A stretch of DNA of 64,000 nt from Azospirillum halopraeferens DSM 3675 (GTDB taxonomy: Bacteria; Pseudomonadota; Alphaproteobacteria; Azospirillales; Azospirillaceae): NCBI RefSeq assembly GCF_000429625.1, contig NZ_KE386928.1:163913-227912 (forward strand), written 5' to 3'. Below, piece by piece: positions 22,064 through 30,079 of the stretch (positions within the stretch are counted from its first letter, which is position 1; each line of letters starts with the position of its first letter). A program made the position numbers and the translations under genes. Below the pieces are notes generated by a model. It did not search any database. It was not told where the DNA came from and worked only from the letters and a program-made list of their open reading frames with translations.

Positions 22064-24709
22064 TCAGCCCGCCCGCACCAGGGGCACCACGCGGCTCTCT
22101 TCGTGGTCGGCGGGCTCCACGTAGGCGCGGCCGTAGTAGCTGTCGAGGAGGAGCTGCTTGATCTCCGCCACCAGCGGGAAGCGGGGGTTGGCGCCGGTGC
22201 ACTGGTCGTCGAAGGCGGCCTCGGCGATGCTGTCGACACGGGCCAGGAAATCCGCCTCCGGCACGCCGGCGGCCTGGATCGACGGCGGGATGTCCAGGGC
22301 GGCCTTCAGCTCGTCGACCCACTGCACCAGGGTTTCCACCCGCTCGTGGTCGCGGCTGCCGCCCAGGCCCAGGTGGCGGGCGATCTGGGCGTAGCGGGCA
22401 ACACCCTTGGGGCGGTCGTACTGGCTGAACGCCGTCTGCTTGGTCGGGATGTCCGCGGCGTTGTAGCGGATGACGTTGGAGATCAGCAGGGCGTTCGCCA
22501 TCCCGTGTGCCAGATGGAACTCCGCCCCCAGCTTGTGGGCCATGGAGTGGCAGATGCCGAGGAAGGCGTTGGCGAAGGCGATGCCGGCGATGCTGGCGGC
22601 GTTGTGCACCTGCTCGCGCGCCTTCGGGTCCTTGGCGCCGTTGGCGTAGGCCGAGGGCAGATGCTCCTTCAGGAGCTTCAGCGCCTGGAGCGCCTGGCCG
22701 TCGGTGTACTCGTTGGCCAGGACGGAGACGTACGCCTCCAGCGCATGGGTGACCGCGTCGATGCCGCCGGCGGCGGTCAGCGACTTGGGCATGTCCATCA
22801 CCAGATTGGCGTCGAGGATCGCCATGGTGGGCGTCAGCTCGTAGTCGGCGATGGGGTACTTGACGCCGGTGCGCTCGTCGGTGACCACGGCGAAGGGGGT
22901 GACCTCCGACCCCGTTCCCGAGGTGGTGGGCACCGCCACGAGCTGTGCCTTCACCCCCAGCTTGGGGAAGGTGTAGATGCGCTTGCGGATGTCCATGAAG
23001 CGCAGGGCCAGGTCCTCGAAGGCGACGTCCGGCGCCTCGTACATCACCCACATGATCTTGGCCGCGTCCATGGGCGAGCCGCCGCCCAGCGCCAGGATGA
23101 CGTCGGGCTGGAAGGCGTTGGCCAGCGCCACGCCCTTGCGGACCACCGCCAGGGTGGGATCGGCCTGCACCTCGAAGAAGACCTGGACCTCCATGCCCAG
23201 CCCTTCGAGGATGTCGGCGGTGGCGGTGACGTGGCCGTTCTCGAACAGGAAGCGGTCGGTGACGATCAGGCAGCGCTTGCGCCCGCGCAGCTCCTCAAGA
23301 GCGAAGGGCAGGCAGCCGCGGCGGAAGTAGATCGATTTGGGCAGCTTGTGCCACAGCATGTTCTCGGCCCTCTTGGCCACGGTCTTGCGGTTCAGCAGGT
23401 GTTGCGGGCCGACGTTCTCGGAGATCGAGTTGCCGCCCCACGAGCCGCAGCCCAGCGTCAGCGACGGCGCCAGGCGGAAGTTGTAGAGATCGCCGATGCC
23501 GCCCTGCGAGGAGGGGGTGTTGATCAGGATGCGGGCGGTCTTCATCCGCTCCCCGAAGACGCGCACGCGCTCGGTCTGCAGGTCCTGGTCGGTGTAGAGG
23601 ACGGAGGTGTGGCCGATGCCGCCCAGCGCCACCAGCGCCGCCGCCTTGTCGCAGGCGTCGGTGAAGTCGCGGGCGCGGTAGAGGCCCAGGGTCGGCGACA
23701 GCTTCTCGTGGGCGAAGGGCTCCGCCTCCGTCACGTCGTCCACCTCGGCGATCAGCACCTTGGTGTGGGACGGAACGGTGATGCCGGCCATGGCGGCGAT
23801 GGCGCGGGCCGATTGGCCGACGATGGCGGCGTTGAGGTGGCCGTCGGACAGCAGCACCCGGCGCACCGAGTCGGCCTCCGCCGGCGACAGGATGTGGCCG
23901 CCGTGCCCGGCGAAGCGGTTGCGCACCGCGTCGTACACGGAATCCACCACGATGGCCGACTGTTCCGACGCGCAGACCACGCCGTTGTCGAAGGTCTTGG
24001 ACATCAGGATCGAGGCGACGGCGCGCTTGATGTCGGCGTGTTCGTCGATCACCGCCGGGGTGTTGCCGGCGCCGACCCCGATGGCCGGCTTGCCCGACGA
24101 ATAGGCCGCCTTCACCATGCCCGGCCCGCCGGTGGCCAGGATCAGGTTGATGTCGCGGTGGTGCATCAGGGCGTTGGACAGTTCCGGCGTGGGGTCGTCG
24201 ATCCAGCCGATGATGCCGTCGGGCGCCCCGGCGGCCACTGCCGCCTCCAGCACCAGGCGGGCCGCCTCGCAGGTGGCGCGGCGCGCCCGCGGGTGGGGGG
24301 AGAAGACGATGCCGTTGCGCGTCTTCAGGCTGATCAGCGCCTTGAAGATGGCGGTCGAGGTGGGGTTGGTCGTCGGCACGATGGCGCAGATGAGCCCCAC
24401 CGGTTCGGCGATGGTCAGGATGCCGCCCTGGGCGTCCTCCTCAAGGGTGCCGCAGGTCTTCTCGTCCTTGTACTTGTTGTAGATGTACTCCGACGCGAAG
24501 TGGTTCTTGACGACCTTGTCTTCCATCACGCCCATGCGCGTCTCCTCGACCGCCAGCTTGGCCAGCGGGATGCGCGCGTTGGCCGCGGCGAGGGCCGCGG
24601 TGCGGAAGATGCGGTCGACGGCGTCCTGCGAAAACTCGGCGTAGCGCCGCTGCGCCTCCCGGACACGGGAAACCAGGGCGTCGAGGTCGGCGAGCGTGCT
24701 CGTGGGCAT
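22064..24709 (-). CDS. adhE: Bifunctional acetaldehyde-CoA/alcohol dehydrogenase AdhE
   Basis: An 881-residue fusion that reduces acetyl-CoA to ethanol in fermentation. The N-terminal aldehyde dehydrogenase half has the nucleophile Cys246 in DNGVVCASEQ (same position as in E. coli AdhE). The C-terminal iron-dependent alcohol dehydrogenase half has the NAD loop ALGGGSPMDAAKIMW and metal-binding histidines in AVTHALEAY and GICHSMAHKLG. Length is close to the E. coli 891-residue enzyme. The ATG at 24709 is the family start. It lies alone on its strand; upstream is a candidate FNR box with a -10 element, which would make it anaerobically induced. Confidence 0.95.
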   Translation of the reverse strand: MPTSTLADLDALVSRVREAQRRYAEFSQDAVDRIFRTAALAAANARIPLAKLAVEETRMGVMEDKVVKNHFASEYIYNKYKDEKTCGTLEEDAQGGILTIAEPVGLICAIVPTTNPTSTAIFKALISLKTRNGIVFSPHPRARRATCEAARLVLEAAVAAGAPDGIIGWIDDPTPELSNALMHHRDINLILATGGPGMVKAAYSSGKPAIGVGAGNTPAVIDEHADIKRAVASILMSKTFDNGVVCASEQSAIVVDSVYDAVRNRFAGHGGHILSPAEADSVRRVLLSDGHLNAAIVGQSARAIAAMAGITVPSHTKVLIAEVDDVTEAEPFAHEKLSPTLGLYRARDFTDACDKAAALVALGGIGHTSVLYTDQDLQTERVRVFGERMKTARILINTPSSQGGIGDLYNFRLAPSLTLGCGSWGGNSISENVGPQHLLNRKTVAKRAENMLWHKLPKSIYFRRGCLPFALEELRGRKRCLIVTDRFLFENGHVTATADILEGLGMEVQVFFEVQADPTLAVVRKGVALANAFQPDVILALGGGSPMDAAKIMWVMYEAPDVAFEDLALRFMDIRKRIYTFPKLGVKAQLVAVPTTSGTGSEVTPFAVVTDERTGVKYPIADYELTPTMAILDANLVMDMPKSLTAAGGIDAVTHALEAYVSVLANEYTDGQALQALKLLKEHLPSAYANGAKDPKAREQVHNAASIAGIAFANAFLGICHSMAHKLGAEFHLAHGMANALLISNVIRYNAADIPTKQTAFSQYDRPKGVARYAQIARHLGLGGSRDHERVETLVQWVDELKAALDIPPSIQAAGVPEADFLARVDSIAEAAFDDQCTGANPRFPLVAEIKQLLLDSYYGRAYVEPADHEESRVVPLVRAG

Positions 24710-24795
24710 GGAATGTGATCCGCTTCATCGGATGGCGGGCGCGACGGGCGCCGGGAAAGCCGGGACCGCTCCGGCGGTCCCTACTCGATGACGCG

Positions 24796-24838
24796 AGTAT
24801 GAGAGCGGGGCGCGCCGCCGCCCCATGATTCAGGTCAA
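24796..24838 (-). promoter_or_regulatory. Candidate FNR/CRP-type promoter of adhE
   Basis: On the minus strand TTGAC-CTGA-ATCAT (24825-24838) matches the FNR consensus TTGAT-N4-ATCAA with two changes. A possible -10 hexamer CATACT is at 24796-24801. The dyad centre is then about 42 bp upstream of the predicted start, the usual position for a class II activator. Confidence 0.5.
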
Positions 24839-24972
24839 CCGGCCCGACGATTGCGGATTGTCTGATATACGTCTGTCCGGACGGGTGTCTCATCTGTTGG
24901 GGTAGCCCGGCGACCGGACTCATTATTGCCGAAGTCCGTGATCCTGCGTAACAAGCGGTGCCTGTGGCCCCC

Positions 24973-25899
24973 TCAATAGCCCCGCCGCCGGTCCACGAGG
25001 TTGGGCAGGGGGTCCCCGGCGCGGTGGCGCCGGATGGTGTCGGCGACGTGATCGGCGCAGGGGCCGGGGTGGGTGACGCCGGCCACGTGGGGGGTGAGGT
25101 GGACCAGGGGATGGCCGAACAGGGGATGGGCGGCCGGCAGCGGCTCCTCGCGGAAGACGTCGAGGCTGGCGCCGGCGATGTGACCCGACTCCAGGGCGGC
25201 CAGCAGGTCCTCCTCCACCAGATGGCCGCCGCGGCCGGCGTTGATGACGACGGCGCCGCGGGGCAGGGCGGCGAAGGTGTTGCGGTTCAGGATGTCCCGG
25301 GTCTCCGGCGTCAGCGGCAGCAGGCAGACCAGCATGTCGCTCCCCGCCAGCAGGGTGGCGAGGCCGTCGGGTCCGTGCAGGGCCGTTACACCGGGAAGCG
25401 TGCGCGGGGTGCGGCTCCAGCCCGCGACGGGGAAGCCCAGCGCGACGAGGGCGCGCGCCGCCGCCGCCCCCAGTTCGCCCAGGCCCAGCAGGCCGACGCG
25501 GACCTCCGCCGCCGGCCGATGGGGCAGTTGCCGCCACTGGCCGGCGCGCTGCTGCGCGGCGTAGGCGTCGGCGTGGCGCTGCCAGCGCAGCACCTCCATG
25601 GTGACGTAGCCGGCCATGTCCTCGGCCAGGCCGGCGGCGACCATGCGCACCAGCGGCACGTCGGGCAGGGTGGGGTCCTCCAGCAGGGGCTCCACGCCGG
25701 CACCCAGCGACAGGATCAGGCGCAGGTTGGGCAGGCCGGCCAGCAGGCCGGGCGGCGGCTTCCACACCAGCGCGCAGGTGATGTCGGCGGGATCGCCGAT
25801 GTCGGGCGTGACGCGCACCTCCAGGTCGGGCAGGCGGCGGTTCAGTTCGGCCGTCCAGGCCCGGGCATCGTCGGAAGCGGAGTGGAACAGCAGCGTCAT
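24973..25899 (-). CDS. D-2-hydroxyacid dehydrogenase (glyoxylate/hydroxypyruvate reductase A type)
   Basis: A 308-residue NAD(P)-dependent dehydrogenase. The nucleotide-binding motif is VGLLGLGELGAAAARAL. The catalytic residues lie in NAGRGGHLVEEDLLAAL (substrate Arg) and HLTPHVAGVTHPG (catalytic His), with a Glu between them in VFREEPLP. The short N-terminus and overall size fit the GhrA-type group that reduces glyoxylate or hydroxypyruvate. The ATG at 25899 matches the family. It is divergent from the pseudouridine synthase gene, whose start lies 68 bp away. Confidence 0.87.
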   Translation of the reverse strand: MTLLFHSASDDARAWTAELNRRLPDLEVRVTPDIGDPADITCALVWKPPPGLLAGLPNLRLILSLGAGVEPLLEDPTLPDVPLVRMVAAGLAEDMAGYVTMEVLRWQRHADAYAAQQRAGQWRQLPHRPAAEVRVGLLGLGELGAAAARALVALGFPVAGWSRTPRTLPGVTALHGPDGLATLLAGSDMLVCLLPLTPETRDILNRNTFAALPRGAVVINAGRGGHLVEEDLLAALESGHIAGASLDVFREEPLPAAHPLFGHPLVHLTPHVAGVTHPGPCADHVADTIRRHRAGDPLPNLVDRRRGY

Positions 25900-25966
25900 G
25901 GCGGGACTCGGCAGGGCGTCGGGACCCCCTTGCGGGGGGATGGCAGTTTGGTCCATCTGGTGGGCG

Positions 25967-26611
25967 ATGCGCCAGACCCGAACCGCCCGCCTGATCCTTC
26001 TGAACAAGCCCTACGGTGTGCTGCCCCAGTTCACCGACCGGGAGCACGGCCGGTCCACCCTGGCCGATCTGGTGCCCGTACCCGGCGTCTACCCCGCCGG
26101 CCGTCTCGACCGGGACAGCGAGGGGCTGCTGGCGCTGAGCGACGACGGGGCGCTGATCGCGCGCATCGCCGATCCCCGCCACAAGCTGCCCAAGACCTAT
26201 TGGGTCCAGGTGGAGGGGGTGCCCACGGACGCCGCCCTGGAGCGCCTGCGCCGCGGCGTTACCCTCAACGACGGGCCGACGCTGCCGGCTGCGGCCGAGC
26301 GCATGGAGGAGCCGCCCGGCCTGTGGCCGCGCGACCCGCCGATTCGCGTGCGCGCCGCCATCCCCGCGACGTGGATCGCGCTGACCCTGCGCGAGGGGCG
26401 CAACCGTCAGGTCCGCCGCATGACCGCGGCGGTGGGGTTCCCGACCCTGCGCCTGATCCGCTGGTCGATCGGCGACTGGACCCTGGACGGGCTGGCACCG
26501 GGCGCCTGGCGGGAGGTGACCGTGCCCGCGCCCGCGCCCGCGGCTAGGGTTCGGCCGGAACCGCGTCGCTCAGGGCCAGCAGCAGCCGGTTCATCACGGC
26601 GCCGTCGGTGA
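25967..26611 (+). CDS. 23S rRNA pseudouridine synthase, RluE/RsuA family
   Basis: About 214 residues of the RsuA/RluE pseudouridine synthase family. LILLNKPYGVLPQF opens the domain, the catalytic Asp is in AGRLDRDSEGLLAL, and the C-terminal LREGRNRQVRRMTAAVGFPTL is the family fingerprint. There is no S4 domain, as in RluE, which modifies U2457 of 23S rRNA in E. coli. The start is uncertain: ATG 25967 (after GGTGGG) or ATG 25940 adding nine residues. The last 20 or so codons are Arg/Ser/Ala-rich and run into the convergent BLUF gene, overlapping its 3' end by 68 bp; the tail looks like late stop-codon drift. Confidence 0.85.
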   Translation: MRQTRTARLILLNKPYGVLPQFTDREHGRSTLADLVPVPGVYPAGRLDRDSEGLLALSDDGALIARIADPRHKLPKTYWVQVEGVPTDAALERLRRGVTLNDGPTLPAAAERMEEPPGLWPRDPPIRVRAAIPATWIALTLREGRNRQVRRMTAAVGFPTLRLIRWSIGDWTLDGLAPGAWREVTVPAPAPAARVRPEPRRSGPAAAGSSRRRR

Positions 26612-26963
26612 TCGTCTCGGGATTGAAGGAGTCGGGCATGTAGCGCCGGATCACCGCCTCGGCGTGCGGCCCGTCGCCGATGTAGCGCATCTCCCAGTCG
26701 GCGAAGGACCGTTCGCTGATCCGCGTGAATTCCACCAGGCAGACATCCTCGTGCCGGGGGTCGGCGGCAATGGCGGCGAACAGTCGGGTCACCGGCAGGC
26801 GCCCGCCTTCCAGGATCTGGACGAACCAGCGGCCGTTGTAGAACAGGACTCCGGTGATGCCGTGCAGGAAATTGTTGGAGCGCGACCTCAACAGTATCGA
26901 CTCGATGTCCGAATCGCCCGGCGCTTTGGGGCGGCTGAAGTAGATAAGCCGGGACAGATACAT
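26544..26963 (-). CDS. Short BLUF-domain blue-light photoreceptor
   Basis: A 139-residue protein that is essentially one BLUF domain (residues 3-95), which binds FAD and senses blue light. All the photochemical residues are visible: Tyr8 in LIYFS, Asn31 in SNNFLHGITG, Gln49 in FVQILEG, and Trp90 and Met92 in DWEMRYI. The remaining 45 residues form a short helical C-terminal cap with no output domain, so it must act through a protein partner, as PixD and other short BLUF proteins do. It is on the same strand as, and 134 bp downstream of, the symporter-kinase gene. Its 3' end overlaps the convergent pseudouridine synthase gene. Confidence 0.9.
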   Translation of the reverse strand: MYLSRLIYFSRPKAPGDSDIESILLRSRSNNFLHGITGVLFYNGRWFVQILEGGRLPVTRLFAAIAADPRHEDVCLVEFTRISERSFADWEMRYIGDGPHAEAVIRRYMPDSFNPETITDGAVMNRLLLALSDAVPAEP

Positions 26964-27097
26964 GAGGCGCCCCTTCCGTTTGTCGGTCGGCGCAGCGTAG
27001 CAACGACCGGAATATGCGGCAATTGCAGCGGAAGGCGCAGAACGAAGGGCGGGGGACGACGAACCGGGCCGTTTCATACGGTTTCCGTCTGAAAGCT

Positions 27098-29857
27098 TCA
27101 ACCGTTGCGTTCGGCCGTGTGCACGGCTTCCGGTGCCGGCGCGTACGGCACGGTGAAGGAGAAGGTGGCGCCCCGCCCGGGCGCGCTGTCGACCCAGATG
27201 CGGCCGCGCAGATGCTCGACGATGCGCTTGCAGATGGCGAGGCCCAGCCCGGTTCCCTGGGGCTTGTCGGTCATGGTGTCGCCGACCTGGCGGAAGCGCT
27301 CGAAGATGATGCCCTGGTGCTCCGGCGCGATGCCGGGGCCGTCGTCGGCCACGTCGATGCGCACGCCGCCCTCCTGCGCCACCACCCGCAGTTCCACCCG
27401 TCCGCCGGCCGGGGTGAACTTGGCGGCGTTGGACAGGAGGTTGACCGCCACCTGCACCAGGCGGTCGGCGTCGCCCTCCACCGGGGGGAGATCGGGCGGG
27501 ATGGCGAGCGTCAACGTCACGCCCTTGTCGCGCAGCAACTGGCTGGTGGCGGCGGCGGCCTGCTCCATGACCGTGCCGATGGCGACGGGACCGATGGTCC
27601 ACTCCACCTCGCCCGCCTCGATCTTGGCCATGTCGAGGACCTGGTTGATCAGGCGGGTCAGCCGCTCGCTCTCGCGGATGATGGTGCCGAGGAACTCCTG
27701 CCGCTGCTCCGCCTCGATGTCGGGGTGGTCGTGCAGGATCTCCGACAAGGCGCGGATGGAGGTCAGGGGGGTGCGCAGCTCGTGGGTCACGGTGGACAGG
27801 AACTCGTCCTTCAGCCGGTCCAGTTCCTTCAGCCGGTCGTTGGCGGCGCGCAGGGCGGCCGAGGCGCGCTCCAGCTCCGCCGTCTTGTGTTCGAGCTGGC
27901 GGCTGTACTCGATGACGTGGCTGGTCTCGTCCAGCATGCGCATCAGCTCGGGCAGGCTCACCTCGCCGCCCCGCACGGCCGAGGCCAGGGCGACCCGGGC
28001 GGAGGCGGCGCCGATGGCGCCGGCCAGCAAACGCTCGGCGTAGCGCACCAGTTCTGCCCCGGCGCGGCGGTTGTCGCCCATGGACTGGCGGTGGCGCGTG
28101 CCGTACTGGGCGAACGCGGCGTCGGCCCGCTGCGGCCCCAGGAAGCGGGTGACGATGCGCCGCAGGTCGCCCACCGTGGCGCTGCCCCGCCACTGCACGG
28201 CCGCCGCCGCGGCGTCGCCCTTCTGCTGGTACACCTCCACGAAGGCGGTGGCCTGCGCGCGCTCGCCGGGGGTGGGGCGGTCGAACAGCGACACCGCCAC
28301 GTACAGGCCGATGTTGAACAGCATGCTCCAGAACAGCGCATGGGCCAGCGGGTCCATGCCGTCCAGGCCGAACAGGGCGTAGGGGCGCAGCAGCGCGATC
28401 CCCCACGGGCCGGCATCGATGAACGACGACGGCAGCCAGCCGGAGCGCGCGAAGCTGGGCAGCAGCAGCGTGTAGGTCCAGGTCAGGATGCCGGCCCCCA
28501 GCCCGGCCAGCGCGCCGCGCCGGGTGGCGCCGACCCAGTACATGCCGCCGATCAGCGCCGGCGCGAACTGGGCCACCGCGGCGAAGGAGATCAGGCCGAT
28601 GGCGACCAGCGCGTAGGCGGAACCGGCGAAGCGGAAATAGGCATAGCCCAGCAGCAGGATGACCACGATGGCGACGCGCCGGATGGTCAGCAGCAGGCGC
28701 GACACGTCGGCCCGGCGCTCCAGCTCCCTGCGGCGGAAGCGCAGCAGTGCGGGCATCACCAGGTCGTTGCACACCATGGTGGACAGGGCCACCGTCTCCA
28801 CGATGATCATGCCGGTGCCCGCCGACAGGCCGCCGATGAAGGCCACCAGGGCCAGCCAGTGCAGATCGCCGGCCAGGGGCAGGGCCACCATGAACATGTC
28901 GGGATCGACGCTGCGCCCGGGGAACTGCAACAGCCCGGCCACCGCCACCGGCAGCACGAACAGGTTGATCAGCAGCATGTACAGGGGAAACAGCCACAGG
29001 GCCCGGGTAAGGTGCCGCTCGTCCACGTTCTCGATCACCGTCACCTGGAACTGGCGGGGCAGGCACAGCACGGCCGCCATGGACAGGATGGTCATGGTGA
29101 CCCAGGCGCCGTCGCCCAGCGCCGGGGCGGCGGTGAACAGGCGGGCGATCTCGGGATGCTCCAGGCCGCGGGCGAACAGGTCCGTGGCGCCGTCGTTCAT
29201 CCACCACACCACCACCGCCCCCACCGCCAGGAAGGCCAGCAGCTTCACCACCGATTCCATGGCGATGGCCGCCACCATGCCCTCGTGATGCTCCGCCGCG
29301 TCGATGTGGCGGGTGCCGAAGATGATGGCGAAGACGGCCATGCCGGTGGCCACGTAGAAGGCGTTGTCCAGCAGCACCGGCAGGGTCGGGCCGCCGGCCA
29401 GGCCGGTCGGATCGACGCCGGTCAGCACGTCGAAGCTGACCGCCACCGCCTTGAGCTGCAGGGCGATGTAGGGGGTGATGCCGACCACCGCGGTGGCGGT
29501 CACCAGCACCGCCAGCCCCTGGCTCTTGCCGTAGCGCGAGGCCAGGAAATCGGCGATGGAGGTGATGCGGTGGACTTTGGCGATGCGCAGCACCTTGCGC
29601 AGCACCAGCGGCCCCAACACCATCAGCAGCGTCGGCCCCAAATAGATCGGCAGGAAGCCGATGCCCAGCGTCGCCGCCCGCCCGACCGACCCGTAGAAGG
29701 TCCAGGTGGTGCAGTACACCGCCAGCGACAGGGCGTACACATAGGGCGACGCGATGACGCTGCGCCCCGCGTCGGCCCGGCGATCGGCCCAATGGGCGAT
29801 GGCGAACAGGCACAGCACGTAGGCGAAGGACGCGGCGACCACCGGCGGCCAGTCCAT
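27098..29857 (-). CDS. CrbS/CbrA-type sodium:solute symporter-histidine kinase
   Basis: A 919-residue fusion. Residues 1-500 form an SLC5/SSS-type symporter with about 13 membrane helices (YSLAVYCTTWTFYGSVG-like start; the SVGRAATLGIGFLPIYLGP block). A linker with a PAS-like/STAC segment (about 520-660) follows, then HisKA with His692 in VTHELRTPL and HATPase_c (NLLSNAAKFTPAGG, DDGPGIAPEHQG). Related CbrA and CrbS kinases sense carbon source or acetate and control catabolic genes. The receiver partner is probably the single-domain regulator at 32286, four genes up in the same transcript. ATG at 29857, with 18 bp separating it from the small membrane gene upstream. Confidence 0.9.
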   Translation of the reverse strand: MDWPPVVAASFAYVLCLFAIAHWADRRADAGRSVIASPYVYALSLAVYCTTWTFYGSVGRAATLGIGFLPIYLGPTLLMVLGPLVLRKVLRIAKVHRITSIADFLASRYGKSQGLAVLVTATAVVGITPYIALQLKAVAVSFDVLTGVDPTGLAGGPTLPVLLDNAFYVATGMAVFAIIFGTRHIDAAEHHEGMVAAIAMESVVKLLAFLAVGAVVVWWMNDGATDLFARGLEHPEIARLFTAAPALGDGAWVTMTILSMAAVLCLPRQFQVTVIENVDERHLTRALWLFPLYMLLINLFVLPVAVAGLLQFPGRSVDPDMFMVALPLAGDLHWLALVAFIGGLSAGTGMIIVETVALSTMVCNDLVMPALLRFRRRELERRADVSRLLLTIRRVAIVVILLLGYAYFRFAGSAYALVAIGLISFAAVAQFAPALIGGMYWVGATRRGALAGLGAGILTWTYTLLLPSFARSGWLPSSFIDAGPWGIALLRPYALFGLDGMDPLAHALFWSMLFNIGLYVAVSLFDRPTPGERAQATAFVEVYQQKGDAAAAAVQWRGSATVGDLRRIVTRFLGPQRADAAFAQYGTRHRQSMGDNRRAGAELVRYAERLLAGAIGAASARVALASAVRGGEVSLPELMRMLDETSHVIEYSRQLEHKTAELERASAALRAANDRLKELDRLKDEFLSTVTHELRTPLTSIRALSEILHDHPDIEAEQRQEFLGTIIRESERLTRLINQVLDMAKIEAGEVEWTIGPVAIGTVMEQAAAATSQLLRDKGVTLTLAIPPDLPPVEGDADRLVQVAVNLLSNAAKFTPAGGRVELRVVAQEGGVRIDVADDGPGIAPEHQGIIFERFRQVGDTMTDKPQGTGLGLAICKRIVEHLRGRIWVDSAPGRGATFSFTVPYAPAPEAVHTAERNG

Positions 29858-29875
29858 GGGATCAACCCCCTCGCG

Positions 29876-30079
29876 TCAGCCGCGCTCCAGATGCAGGGCC
29901 AGCAGCACGATCACCGCGGCCCACACCCCGAGGATGTAGACGTGCAGCAGCGGCCAGCCGAACACTGTCTCGCCCGCGCCGAACACCCGCAGCAGCGGCG
30001 GGTTGAACGCGATGGCCCCCAGCAGGAACAGGGCGACCACGCGGTCGATGCGGCCGGGTCCGCCGCCGGGGGCGGGCAT
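29876..30079 (-). CDS. Small two-helix membrane protein (DUF4212/CbrX-like)
   Basis: A 67-residue protein with two hydrophobic helices (about 15-30 and 42-62: VVALFLLGAIAFNPPLL and WPLLHVYILGVWAAVIVLL) and a glycine-rich N-terminus. Small proteins of this kind precede cbrA-type kinases (CbrX in Pseudomonas) and resemble the small subunit that accompanies ActP-like symporters. Its ATG overlaps the stop of the exonuclease-fusion gene (ATGA), and it lies 18 bp before the symporter-kinase. It is probably a structural partner of that symporter domain. The family link is by position and helix pattern. Confidence 0.7.
   Translation of the reverse strand: MPAPGGGPGRIDRVVALFLLGAIAFNPPLLRVFGAGETVFGWPLLHVYILGVWAAVIVLLALHLERG

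Noticed and set aside
22103..24718. An 871-codon plus-strand open frame opposite adhE
   Set aside because: Antisense shadow; adhE has full motifs, and this frame has only low-complexity Val/Gly/Asp sequence.
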